From contig OZ242303.1 in the NCBI GenBank assembly GCA_965207945.1, positions 806,001 through 870,000 on the forward strand: a stretch of 64,000 nt of DNA, read 5' to 3'. Numbering within the stretch: the first letter of the stretch is position 1; the number at the start of each line of letters is the position of its first letter. The position numbers and the translations under genes were made by a program. Below, piece after piece: positions 7,990 through 15,977 of this stretch. Source of the DNA: JAAOII01 sp965207945. GTDB lineage: Bacteria; Pseudomonadota; Gammaproteobacteria; CBDBNL01; JAAOII01. A model generated the notes under the pieces. The model was not told the DNA's origin. It saw only the letters and a program-made list of their open reading frames with translations, and made no database searches.

Positions 7990-8105
7990 TGCTTGACAAC
8001 AATAGAGGACCGGAACCACCTGACCCATTCCGAACTCAGCAGTGAAACTGTCCTTCGCCGATGGTAGTATGGATTTCCCATGCGAGAGTAGGGCATTGTC
8101 AAGCA
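7990..8105 (+). rRNA. rrf: 5S ribosomal RNA, free-standing
   Basis: A 116-base sequence with the hallmarks of bacterial 5S rRNA. The 10-base terminal stem is perfect (TGCTTGACAA 7990-7999 with TTGTCAAGCA 8096-8105). The conserved loop ACCTGACCCATTCCGAACTC, then GTGAAAC, CGCCGATGGTAGTATGG and CCCATGCGAGAGTAGG follow in order. The pattern is closest to gammaproteobacterial 5S as far as can be judged by eye. No 16S, 23S or tRNA gene is near: upstream is the divergent miaB gene and downstream is prlC. A run of nine T follows the terminal stem. The gene therefore appears to be its own transcription unit. Confidence 0.95.
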
Positions 8106-8114
8106 TTTTTTTTT
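8096..8114 (+). terminator. T-run terminator following 5S rRNA
   Basis: The 3' half of the 5S terminal stem is followed immediately by nine T (8106-8114). The 5S stem itself can serve as the terminator hairpin. Confidence 0.6.
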
Positions 8115-8158
8115 AATTCCCACCTGCGTGTACCCACATAGCTATTTATAATTAAACT

Positions 8159-10234
8159 ATGACAGAACTTACTAACTTTACCGCACTCAATCCTAAACAA
8201 CTGGATAAATCGGTTACTCGTCTCATAAAGCTCAATACCAAACGGCTTGAATCTCTGTTGAAGAAGAGCAAAGATAAGAAATTTAGCATCAATTGGGATA
8301 ATACTGCCCAGCTGCTGGATGATTGGGATGAAGAATTATTTGAGAATTTATTCTCAGTGGCATCCCATCTTAAATCTGTGCGTGATAACACGGAACTACG
8401 TGCCGCATTTAATAAATCCTTGCCTAAGGTGTGGGCTTATACCACCGCCCAGAATCAAAATCGTGACTTATATCTGCTGATGAAACGGTTGCGTAGCACT
8501 GGCGATTTGGATGAGGAGCAACAAAAGGATTTAGACAATTATTTATTAACATGCCGCCTTTCGGGGATTGACTTGCCGCCAGCAAAAAGAAAGAAATTTG
8601 CTGAACTTGTAGCTGAAGCAGCCCGTTTAACCACAAAGTTTAGTGAAAATGTGCTGGATTCTAATGATGAATGGAAGTTGCACATTAAGGACGATAAACG
8701 TCTCAGCGGCTTACCAGCTGCAGTTGTAGCCAAATTGCGTAGTGATGCTAAAGCAATAAAAAAGAGCGGTTGGTTGATTGGCTTGGATATGCCGATTTAT
8801 CATGTCGTTATGACTTATGCGGATGATGAACAGCTACGCGAGGAAGTGTATAGGGCATTTGCAAGCCGTGCTTCTGCCACAATGGAAGATTTTGCTGCTT
8901 ATGATAATAGTCCTATAATTCAGCAGATACTAGTGTTGCGCCATAAGACATCACAAATGTTGGGCTATACTACTCCAGCAGATATGTTGATGGCGGATAA
9001 TATGGTTAAATCCCCCGCTAAAGTGCGTAAATTCTTGCTTGACTTGATGAATAAGTCATTGCCGATGGCTCGTAAGGAAGCGGATGAACTAATTAAATAT
9101 GCACTTAAGCATAAGAAAGAGTGCCATCCTTGGGATGTGGCTTACTATAGCGAAAAGCTCAAACAAAAGAAATTCAGTACCGATGCTGAGAAACTGCGTG
9201 CTTACTTTCCTTTGCCACGGGTATTAGAGGGGATGTTCTTATTGGCAGAGAAGCTTTTTGATGTTAAGTTTGAAGAAAAATTCCGTTTCAACAGCTGGCA
9301 TAAAGATGTGCGTCTTTTTACCCTTACACGCGAAAACAAACAAAGCAAAAATAATGGGGGAGGTGGAAGTGCTGGGGGCGTTGGCAAGGAAATAATTGGT
9401 TATTTATATTGTGATTTATACGCTCGCGCGCAAAAAAATAGCGGCGCTTGGATGAATGAGAATCGTCAAAGGAGACGGCTAACTAATGGCGAAATTCAAA
9501 AGCCAGTGGCATATTTGGTATGTAATTTTCGTGACCCTGCCAAAGGTGAATCATTGCTTTTGCATCATGATGTTGAGGTTTTATTTCATGAATTAGGTCA
9601 TTGCTTGCATCATCTGTTAACTAAAGTTAGTTGTCGCGGAGTTGCCGGTATTAATGGAGTAGCGCATGATATGGTTGAGCTGCCAAGTCAGATAATGGAA
9701 AATTGGTGCTGGGATAAGAAATTCATCAAGAATATATCGGCTCATTATGAGACAGGCAAACCCTTGCCAAGCAAGGATCTTAAAAATCTGATTGGCGCCA
9801 AGAACTTTCATAGCGCTCTGCAGATGGTGCGTCAGCTTGAATTTAGCATGTTTGATATGTTAGTCCATTCAAAATTATCCTTGACTGACGTGCAGAAGGA
9901 TGCCGATGCAGTGCAAAAATGCTATGATAAATTACGGCGTAAATATAATCCTTTACCACAAATAAAAGATAATTACTTTCCTAATGCCTTTAGTCATATT
10001 TTTGCCGGTGGTTACGCTGCGGGCTATTATGCTTATAAATGGGCGGAGATAATGTCCGCAGATATTTATGCGATGTTTGAAGAAAATGGTATCTATGATA
10101 AGAAAACATCTTCATCATTGCGTCACAATATTTTTGAGCGAGGTGGTGTGGGCGATGCACTGGATAATTTCATCGCAGTGCGTGGGAGAAAACCAGAACC
10201 TGATGCGTTTTTGCGCCACAACGGTATTCTTTAG
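8159..10234 (+). CDS. prlC: Oligopeptidase A (M3 zinc metallopeptidase)
   Basis: A 691-residue cytoplasmic M3-family peptidase that degrades oligopeptides, including cleaved signal peptides. The zinc motif HELGH begins at residue 477 (VLFHELGHCLHHLL). The downstream blocks VELPSQIMENWCWD and FPNAFSHIFAGGYAAGYYAYKWAE are the typical oligopeptidase A substrate-binding and C-terminal motifs. Length is close to the family norm (about 680). A Gly/Ser-rich insertion (NNGGGGSAGGVG) lies near residues 399-410 and looks lineage-specific. It starts 53 bases after the 5S rRNA and is transcribed the same way. Confidence 0.95.
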   Translation: MTELTNFTALNPKQLDKSVTRLIKLNTKRLESLLKKSKDKKFSINWDNTAQLLDDWDEELFENLFSVASHLKSVRDNTELRAAFNKSLPKVWAYTTAQNQNRDLYLLMKRLRSTGDLDEEQQKDLDNYLLTCRLSGIDLPPAKRKKFAELVAEAARLTTKFSENVLDSNDEWKLHIKDDKRLSGLPAAVVAKLRSDAKAIKKSGWLIGLDMPIYHVVMTYADDEQLREEVYRAFASRASATMEDFAAYDNSPIIQQILVLRHKTSQMLGYTTPADMLMADNMVKSPAKVRKFLLDLMNKSLPMARKEADELIKYALKHKKECHPWDVAYYSEKLKQKKFSTDAEKLRAYFPLPRVLEGMFLLAEKLFDVKFEEKFRFNSWHKDVRLFTLTRENKQSKNNGGGGSAGGVGKEIIGYLYCDLYARAQKNSGAWMNENRQRRRLTNGEIQKPVAYLVCNFRDPAKGESLLLHHDVEVLFHELGHCLHHLLTKVSCRGVAGINGVAHDMVELPSQIMENWCWDKKFIKNISAHYETGKPLPSKDLKNLIGAKNFHSALQMVRQLEFSMFDMLVHSKLSLTDVQKDADAVQKCYDKLRRKYNPLPQIKDNYFPNAFSHIFAGGYAAGYYAYKWAEIMSADIYAMFEENGIYDKKTSSSLRHNIFERGGVGDALDNFIAVRGRKPEPDAFLRHNGIL

Positions 10235-10317
10235 GGGTATTGTTTAGTGAGATTATTTAGTGGAATTATTTAGAACGACTATTTAGCTATTTGGCGAATT
10301 ATTCCTGGCAATAATCA

Positions 10318-10917
10318 ATGATTGAACTATACGATACTCAATTACTGCTGCTAATCAATGGCAGCCATACCCCATTTCTTGACTATGCCTTTTGGTATAT
10401 AACTTCGGATTGGACTGCGGTTGGCGTATTCATAATTGTGGCAACTTATCTATGGTTCAATAGGGGGCGCATCAGGAGCCGCGGCAGAGGGAGTATTGGC
10501 GTAGGCGGCACACGTAGTTATGTTTTTTTTATGCTGTCTATCTTGATGATGGTTATCATCAGCGATGGAATTGACACCTATATATTCAAGCCATGGGTTG
10601 CTCGTTTGCGCCCTTCACGTAATCCTGAATTAATGGATATGTTGTATCTGGTAAATAATTATAGCGGAGGTAAATATGGTTTTTATTCATCCCATGCCTC
10701 AAATAGCGCGGTGCTTGGAGTAATGGCAATGGCTTATGCGCGCAGTATTTATATGAAGATTTTTTTGTTTTGTTATGTGTTCTTGTTTGGGTTGAGTAGA
10801 GTTTACTTAGGGGTGCATTATCCTACGGATGTTTTGACAGGATGGTTTATTGGAGGGATGCTGGGAATAGTTGGTTACAAGTTATTTATTCATCTACCAA
10901 TAGGTATGAAGAAGTAG
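10318..10917 (+). CDS. PAP2-family membrane phosphatase
   Basis: A 199-residue membrane protein with about five hydrophobic segments. The three acid-phosphatase signatures are complete: KPWVARLRP (Kx6RP), YSSHASNS (the PSGH-type motif) and SRVYLGVHYPTD (SRx5Hx3D). Family members remove phosphate from undecaprenyl pyrophosphate, phosphatidylglycerophosphate or lipid A on the periplasmic side. The substrate cannot be decided here. The 3' end overlaps the convergent gene at 10886-11692 by 32 bases. Confidence 0.88.
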   Translation: MIELYDTQLLLLINGSHTPFLDYAFWYITSDWTAVGVFIIVATYLWFNRGRIRSRGRGSIGVGGTRSYVFFMLSILMMVIISDGIDTYIFKPWVARLRPSRNPELMDMLYLVNNYSGGKYGFYSSHASNSAVLGVMAMAYARSIYMKIFLFCYVFLFGLSRVYLGVHYPTDVLTGWFIGGMLGIVGYKLFIHLPIGMKK

Positions 10918-11692
10918 CCAATAATTTGGGCTCTTGATCGGACGAATAAATAGTGACAAAATAAATTCCCGCCTGCGGGTTTAATGTTTCATACCAAACA
11001 TAATTGGACTTGCGGGTGATGTCAATACTATGCGGACCATATATTATGTTGCGGTTTGGCGCAGCGCGACACCATTTTACTAAGACATCTCCATATTCAT
11101 AGCTGTTCGGTAGTTCAAAGTTGGCGTAAATACGCGTTGCATTGACAGTTTTAAACTCGTTGGTAAAAACTACGCCAGCAACTGTTGCTGTTTCTTCTTC
11201 GCTACTGCTAGTACTCTTCGCTGGACTATACACATCAAGTGAGAATAACACATTGGGTATCTCATCGCCTGCATCATATATGTCTTGGCACTCTTGTAAC
11301 CCCAAGGCGATTAGGTTTTTGGCAAAAGTATGAGGTTGTTGCATGCGCCAAATATTGTCCTCTTCAAAACCACTGATGCGTGATACTAACGGAACTAAAT
11401 CGCTCATTGGAATGCCGTCTACTACCAGCTGAGCGGCATCAGTATAAAAACTCCGTTTGATATCTTGGAAAAGATTTTCTTGCTCATAAGAGTAGGGTTC
11501 CGCCTCAACTTCCACTTCTTTTATTATGTATATGGGAGCTCCATACGAGTTGTTAATAATTCTTGTAGTGGATTTACCAACAGTAAATAGTCCATCGTCT
11601 ACCTTATTTTGTAAGCCAACTAGTACCGCAGTTCCATAACCAGCAGCAAATAGCAGGACGCATAAAATAAAAACAAGAACACTGTTCCTCAT
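10886..11692 (-). CDS. Uncharacterised membrane-anchored periplasmic protein
   Basis: A 268-residue protein not firmly recognised. Residues 4-24 form a single hydrophobic N-terminal segment (VLVFILCVLLFAAGYGTAVLV), either an anchor or an uncleaved signal, so the rest is likely periplasmic. The last 90 residues (VVFTNEF, RIYANFELPNSYEYGDVLVKWC, then GIYFVTIYSSDQE and LLATSSYLLV) look like a beta-rich domain resembling DUF2914-type modules, but this is by eye only. It converges on and overlaps the PAP2 gene by 32 bases. Upstream lies a REP array and the RAYT gene. Confidence 0.6.
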   Translation of the reverse strand: MRNSVLVFILCVLLFAAGYGTAVLVGLQNKVDDGLFTVGKSTTRIINNSYGAPIYIIKEVEVEAEPYSYEQENLFQDIKRSFYTDAAQLVVDGIPMSDLVPLVSRISGFEEDNIWRMQQPHTFAKNLIALGLQECQDIYDAGDEIPNVLFSLDVYSPAKSTSSSEEETATVAGVVFTNEFKTVNATRIYANFELPNSYEYGDVLVKWCRAAPNRNIIYGPHSIDITRKSNYVWYETLNPQAGIYFVTIYSSDQEPKLLATSSYLLVDE

Positions 11693-11751
11693 GATGTAAA
11701 TTATACCTTATGCTACCCAAATTCCTGCGACACCTGTTATGTATGCTGCTT

Positions 11752-11905
11752 GAATACTTGGAACGATGGTCTGGTATGATGTTGGAATTCTTGGAATGAT
11801 GGTCTGGTATGATGTTTGAATACTTGGAACGATGGTCTGTAGGGGCGAAGCCATGCTTCGCCCGCAAAATGCATAATTCTTGCAATGAACTACCGCCATG
11901 CTCGC
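11752..11905. repeat. 33-bp tandem units capped by a REP element, left flank of RAYT
   Basis: Three units beginning GAATACTTGGAACGATGG or GAATTCTTGGAATGATGG start at 11752, 11785 and 11818, an exact 33-base period. The third runs into a REP copy whose central hairpin is GGGCGAAGC/GCTTCGCCC, ending at GCTCGCG (11900-11906), just before the RAYT stop codon. It is inverted relative to the copy on the other side of the RAYT gene. Confidence 0.88.
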
Positions 11906-11918
11906 GACGCATAAATTC

Positions 11919-12425
11919 TTAAAACTTATTTAATGTCGTCTTCATCGGGTTATATTTAATATAATTCCTTATATTAAATAATTCTGATTCATTACGAATA
12001 ATACGATCATAATAATTTCGCTGCCATAACTTTGTGCTTACCGCGTAATATATCCCGTTTCTAATACCTTTGCTATATTCATTAGTTGACATAGCTTTAT
12101 ACCATTTCACTATATCTGAGATAGAGGTTTGACTGAAATTTTGATTAATGTCTGATGGAGATATATTAAGAATCCCATGAATATGATTCGGCATTATTAT
12201 ATACTCTTCCAAAATAACATCAGGGAATTTGTTGCCGAGTTTTAACCACCATTTTTTTACCATTTCACCTATATCGTTTAATATCACTTCTTCGTTTTGT
12301 ATATTTCCTAATAGGTGTAAACTATTATGGTTGCGGATGGTTATGAAGTACATTCCATTAGTTGAGTAGTCATATTTTTTAAGACGCAATGATTTACGCG
12401 ACAATATTTTTTTGTTGCTATTCAT
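11919..12425 (-). mobile_element. REP-associated tyrosine transposase (RAYT, Y1/IS200-like)
   Basis: A protein of about 168 residues of the Y1_Tnp family. The HUH metal-binding motif is MPNHIHGIL, preceded by the typical YFITIRNHNSLHLLG strand. The catalytic tyrosine region is KLWQRNYYDRIIRNE followed by NIRNYIKYNP, a classic RAYT C-terminus. The ATG at 12425 (MNSNKK) is chosen; the frame remains open upstream to 12518 but that part is low-complexity Asn-rich and lies toward the REP. The gene sits between two oppositely oriented REP copies (11752-11905 and 12511-12603), the normal arrangement of a domesticated single-copy RAYT that nicks and moves REP sequences. It appears intact. Confidence 0.93.
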
Positions 12426-12510
12426 ATTATTTTCATTTAATTGTTGTTTATTATTTATTGAGAGATTATTTTTTATTAATATAACATAATTATTATGGCG
12501 ATGGTTTATT

Positions 12511-12603
12511 GCGAGCATAGCGGTAGTTCATTGCAAGAGTTATACATTTTGCGGGCGGGGCAAGGGGGGATGAATATAAGCCTCCGCCCCTACAGACCAT
12601 CAT
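12511..12603. repeat. REP element, right flank of RAYT, variant loop
   Basis: In reverse orientation to the left flank: GCGAGCATAGCGG, a degenerate TTGCAAGAG/ATTTTGC segment, then GCGGGCGGGGC and CCTCCGCCCCTACAGACCAT. The central loop is replaced by a longer one containing AAGGGGGGATGAATATA, shared in complement with the copy at 38050. This marks a second REP subfamily. Confidence 0.85.
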
Positions 12604-12670
12604 TCCAAGAATTTATACATAATAACGGGACTGTGTTATGATAATAAGATACAACATAAAATAAGTAATT

Positions 12671-13081
12671 ATGATTAAAGTAATAAAGTTTATAGTTTTT
12701 ATAGGGGCATTCTTGTTAGGATTGTCTGGATGTGCGACAATATACTCATCTTATGCTCCAACTGAAGAAGAATTAGCTAATGCTGATTATGGAGAAAAAC
12801 CTACTCAATATAAAGAACAAATTGAAACTTATGTTAAGACAATCCTTATTGATCCAGAATCAGCACAATTCACTGATTATTCTACCCCGAAGAAAGGTTG
12901 GTCATCAAAATCTCCTGGATCCATTAAATACTATGGATGGCGTGTATGTGTGGATGTAAATGCTAAAAACCGCTTCGGAGGGTATGTAGGGCGTAATACC
13001 TACTATTTTATCTTTCAAGGTAATAATATCACTCATGCCAGGACTTATAAAGATATAGCCAGAGTTAGCCGCTTGTGCTAG
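12671..13081 (+). CDS. Hypothetical lipoprotein
   Basis: A 136-residue protein with a clear lipoprotein signal: hydrophobic stretch to residue 17, then LSGC with Cys21 as the lipidation site. The mature part is short and beta-rich, with a YKEQIETYVKTILIDPESAQFTDYS segment seen in small lipoproteins of unknown role, and a WRVCVDVNAKN...GGYVG block. There is no D at +2 after Cys (Ala instead), so outer-membrane sorting is likely. It is not recognised as a named gene. It is monocistronic, between RAYT/REP and another REP cluster. Confidence 0.75.
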   Translation: MIKVIKFIVFIGAFLLGLSGCATIYSSYAPTEEELANADYGEKPTQYKEQIETYVKTILIDPESAQFTDYSTPKKGWSSKSPGSIKYYGWRVCVDVNAKNRFGGYVGRNTYYFIFQGNNITHARTYKDIARVSRLC

Positions 13082-13262
13082 GAAATATTAAATTATATTA
13101 GATGAAATATTTTAGGTATTTAAGTTTATATTTATTTTTTAAATAAATATAAAAAATATTGGTTGATTCTTAGGAACGCCTTATTGTTAGTTTAATGGAC
13201 TCAAGTATTTAAGTATAACCCCATGAAGGCGACATTAAATAAGTTGTAAGAATTTATGCGTC

Positions 13263-13339
13263 GCGAGCATGGGGATGGTGTTATCGCAAGAATTATGCAT
13301 TTTGCGGGCGGAGCATGGCTTCGCCCCTACAGACCATCG
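13263..13339. repeat. REP-like element
   Basis: GCGAGCATGGGGATGG, then GCAAGAATTATGCATTTTGC, then GGGCGGAGCATGGCTTCGCCC and CTACAGACCATCG. The outer GATGG/CCATC pair and both inner hairpins are recognisable. It lies in the 517-base gap (13082-13598), which otherwise holds AT-rich sequence and degraded CAAGTATTCATGCACCAT units. Confidence 0.85.
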
Positions 13340-13444
13340 TCGTATATTCAAATATCAAACATAAAAACAGACCATCGTTCCAAGTATTCATGCACAATAC
13401 CATAGTGGTATCGCAAGTATTCATGCACCATTCCAGATGTGTGT

Positions 13445-13520
13445 CGCGAGCATGGGGATAATTTATCGCGAGAGTTATACATTTTGCGGGCGAAGCATGG
13501 CTTCGCCCCTACAGACCATC
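13445..13520. repeat. REP-like element
   Basis: Same orientation as 13263-13339, with hairpin GGGCGAAGC/GCTTCGCCC and flanks GCGAGCATGG and CTACAGACCATC. Between the two copies are three diverged CAAGTATTCATGCACCAT-type units, matching the tandem array at 2651. Confidence 0.85.
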
Positions 13521-13598
13521 ATTCCAAGTATTCATGCACCATAGCTGATAGAAGTTTGTCGTATAATAGGGCTATTATTAAATTATGGTAAACAAATT

Positions 13599-14042
13599 AT
13601 GAGATATTTACATACGATGGTTCGCGTTACCGACTTAGACGCATCAATTAAGTTTTACTGTGAGGGGCTGGGGATGAAGGAAATGTCACGCCGTGAGTTC
13701 CCTACAGGTAAGTTTACTTTGGTGTTTCTGGCAGCACCTGAAGACGAAAACACAGCAACTGAAAGCAAAGCCCCTATGCTTGAGCTCACTTACAACTGGG
13801 ACAGCGAGGAGAGCTATGGAGAGGGTCGTAACTTTGGCCATCTAGCTTTTGTGGTTGATGATATCTATGGGATTTGTGAGAAGTTGCAGAAAATGGGGAT
13901 TACTATAAATCGTCCGCCACGTGATGGACACATGGCTTTTGTGCGCAGCCCAGATAATATATCCGTGGAATTGTTGCAAAAGGGCGATTCTTTAGCGCCC
14001 CAAGAACCTTGGGCTAGTATGCAAAATACTGGCGAATGGTAA
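13599..14042 (+). CDS. gloA: Lactoylglutathione lyase (glyoxalase I)
   Basis: Converts the methylglyoxal-glutathione hemithioacetal to S-lactoylglutathione. The 147-residue single-domain form has the four expected metal ligands H5, E62 (MLELTYNW), H81 (GHLAFVVDD) and E124 (SVELLQK). Typical motifs RVTDLDASIKFYCEGLGM and AFVRSPDN are present. A short extra loop (APEDENTATESKAP) precedes the E62 strand. A TATAAT box at 13562-13567 lies 32 bases upstream of the ATG. trxB follows after 35 bases in the same direction, so both may be co-transcribed as stress functions. Confidence 0.95.
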   Translation: MRYLHTMVRVTDLDASIKFYCEGLGMKEMSRREFPTGKFTLVFLAAPEDENTATESKAPMLELTYNWDSEESYGEGRNFGHLAFVVDDIYGICEKLQKMGITINRPPRDGHMAFVRSPDNISVELLQKGDSLAPQEPWASMQNTGEW

Positions 14043-14077
14043 TTATTGGTTAGAGATTATTTATTAGAGGTTATTGA

Positions 14078-15037
14078 ATGGAAGATTTAATTATAGTTGG
14101 CTCTGGTCCTGCGGGCTACACCGCTGGCATATACGGCGCTCGTTCTGGCTTCAATCCCGTTATTATTACTGGGATAGCTCCTGGCGGGCAGTTAACCACC
14201 ACCACTGAGGTAGATAATTGGCCTGGTGATTCAAATAATTTGATGGGACCTGAATTAATGGAACGGATGAAAGTTCATTGTGAGAAACTTGGCTGCCGCA
14301 TTGTATCTGATAGTATTACTAAGGTATCCTTTGCAGATTCTCCATCTTCTCAATCCACCCCATCCTCGCCTTTGAAACTTTATGGTAGCAGCGATGAGTA
14401 CTCGGCTAAAGCGATAATTTTAGCAACAGGCGCTTCACCACGGATGCTTGGCTTGGAAAATGAGAGTCAATATATGGGCAGGGGCTTAAGTACCTGCGCT
14501 ACTTGTGATGGTTTTTTCTTTAAGGGTAAAGAGTTGGCAGTAATAGGAGGAGGAAATACCGCAGTGGAGGAGGCGATTTTCCTTAGCAATATTGCTTCAA
14601 AGGTCACTTTAATTCATCGCCGTGATGAGTTGCGCGCTGATAAGGTGCTGCAGGATAAGTTATTTAAGCTTGAAAAAGAAGGTAAGATTGCAGTGCTGTG
14701 GAATAAAGATTTAATTGCTTACAAAGGGGATGATAAAGGAATAAGCGGGGCGGTCCTGCGTGGAACTGTTGACGGCGAGGAATCAACAATAGAGGTTGCG
14801 GGCATTTTTGTTGCTATTGGACATATTCCTAATAGTGATTTCTTGGGCGATGCATTGGAATTAAATGATGGCTATGTTAAGATTCACGGAGTGTTGGGAC
14901 CTGGCTTTACCGCCACTTCAGTTGCAGGAATTTTTGCTGGCGGAGATATTGCGGATTACTATTATAGGCAAGCAATTACCTCCGCAGGAATGGGCTGTAT
15001 GGCGGCATTAGATGCACGCCATTTTCTTACTAAGTAA
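14078..15037 (+). CDS. trxB: Thioredoxin reductase
   Basis: Flavoenzyme that reduces thioredoxin with NADPH. The FAD-binding GSGPAGYTAGIYGARSG is at residues 8-24, the redox pair C140-C143 sits in STCATCDGFFF, the NADPH site is GGGNTAVEEA, and the C-terminal FAD motif is GIFAGGDIAD. The length of 319 is standard. An insertion rich in Ser/Pro (SPSSQSTPSSPLKL) lies near residues 88-101, another example of the low-complexity expansions common here. Its substrate thioredoxin is encoded at 50582-50905. Confidence 0.96.
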   Translation: MEDLIIVGSGPAGYTAGIYGARSGFNPVIITGIAPGGQLTTTTEVDNWPGDSNNLMGPELMERMKVHCEKLGCRIVSDSITKVSFADSPSSQSTPSSPLKLYGSSDEYSAKAIILATGASPRMLGLENESQYMGRGLSTCATCDGFFFKGKELAVIGGGNTAVEEAIFLSNIASKVTLIHRRDELRADKVLQDKLFKLEKEGKIAVLWNKDLIAYKGDDKGISGAVLRGTVDGEESTIEVAGIFVAIGHIPNSDFLGDALELNDGYVKIHGVLGPGFTATSVAGIFAGGDIADYYYRQAITSAGMGCMAALDARHFLTK

Positions 15038-15071
15038 TGTGTTGTTGGCATAAGTTTAATAATAATTAATA

Positions 15072-15899
15072 ATGGCTGATATAAATAAAATAGTTTCTTT
15101 TGTGGATGATTTACTAAATGCCGCTACTTGCAAGGACTATTGTCCTAATGGCTTGCAAGTGCAAGGCAAAGCTGAAGTAAGCAAAATTATCAGCGGAGTG
15201 ACTGCATCTGAGGCATTAATTCGTCAAGCAATAGATGAAGGTGGCGATGCAATTCTTGCTCATCATGGTTACTTCTGGCGTAATGAGGACCAGCGTATAG
15301 TTGGAATGAAGCGCAAGCGACTGGAGCTGCTATTAGGAGCCAAACTAAATCTAATTGTTTATCATCTTCCGTTAGATATCCATAATCAGCTGGGAAATAA
15401 TGCTTATCTGGGGACAATTCTTGGAGTTGATACTACTTCCAAAGAGGTTGAAATATTAGACCAAGCAAGTAAGCTTGGGTTTGTCGCAGAGTTAGAAAAA
15501 AGCATGAGTTGTGAGGAATTGAGTAAATTGTTAGAGGATAAGCTTGGCAGAAAACCCCTGCATATTTCTTACGACGACAAACAAGCGGGCGGAGCGCGCA
15601 AACAAACGGGCGGAGCGCAGCTCCGCCCCTACAACGGCAACAAAAAGATAAAACGCATCGCTTGGTGCTCTGGCGCAGCTCAGGGCTACATTCAGCAAGC
15701 AAAGAATAAAGACGTTGATTGTTATTTAAGTGGTGAGGTTTCCGAGAGTACATTTCATTTTGTTCAAGAACAAAAGATTCACTATTATGCCATTGGTCAT
15801 CATTATAGTGAGACGGGAGGAGTCCAGTTATTGGGAAATAGGTTAGCCGAAGAGTTTAGCATAGCGCATAAATTCATAGATGTCCCCAACCCTATATAA
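15072..15899 (+). CDS. Nif3/YbgI-family dinuclear metal protein with in-frame REP insertion
   Basis: A 275-residue member of the Nif3-like (YbgI, often labelled GTP cyclohydrolase I type 2) family, usually about 250 residues. Metal-site motifs are ILAHHGYFW (H64, H65), LPLDIHNQLGNN and YAIGHHYSETGG. Residues about 171-188 (QAGGARKQTGGAQLRPYN) are not family sequence; they are the translation of a palindromic REP element at 15577-15633. The frame stays open through it and resumes with KKIKRIAWCSGAA. The insertion sits between two domains, where an extra loop could be tolerated. The cellular role of the family is unclear. Confidence 0.88.
   Translation: MADINKIVSFVDDLLNAATCKDYCPNGLQVQGKAEVSKIISGVTASEALIRQAIDEGGDAILAHHGYFWRNEDQRIVGMKRKRLELLLGAKLNLIVYHLPLDIHNQLGNNAYLGTILGVDTTSKEVEILDQASKLGFVAELEKSMSCEELSKLLEDKLGRKPLHISYDDKQAGGARKQTGGAQLRPYNGNKKIKRIAWCSGAAQGYIQQAKNKDVDCYLSGEVSESTFHFVQEQKIHYYAIGHHYSETGGVQLLGNRLAEEFSIAHKFIDVPNPI
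15577..15633. repeat. REP element inserted inside the Nif3-family coding sequence
   Basis: A partial copy (GCGGGCGGAGCGCGCAAACA) is followed by a complete GGGCGGAGC-GCA-GCTCCGCCC palindrome (15608-15628) and CTACA. Sequence and hairpin are the same as in intergenic REP copies such as 4258-4331. It adds a multiple of three and no stop codon. Confidence 0.92.
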
Positions 15900-15977
15900 G
15901 TCCCATATAAGCAATAATTTTTTATAAATAATCGCCAAGTGTGGCATAAAGTATTAGAACATGCTATACTTATTATT

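Noticed and set aside
12426..12518. N-terminal extension of RAYT
   Set aside because: The segment is Asn/Ile-rich and not part of the Y1_Tnp domain; MNSNKK at 12425 fits known RAYT starts better.
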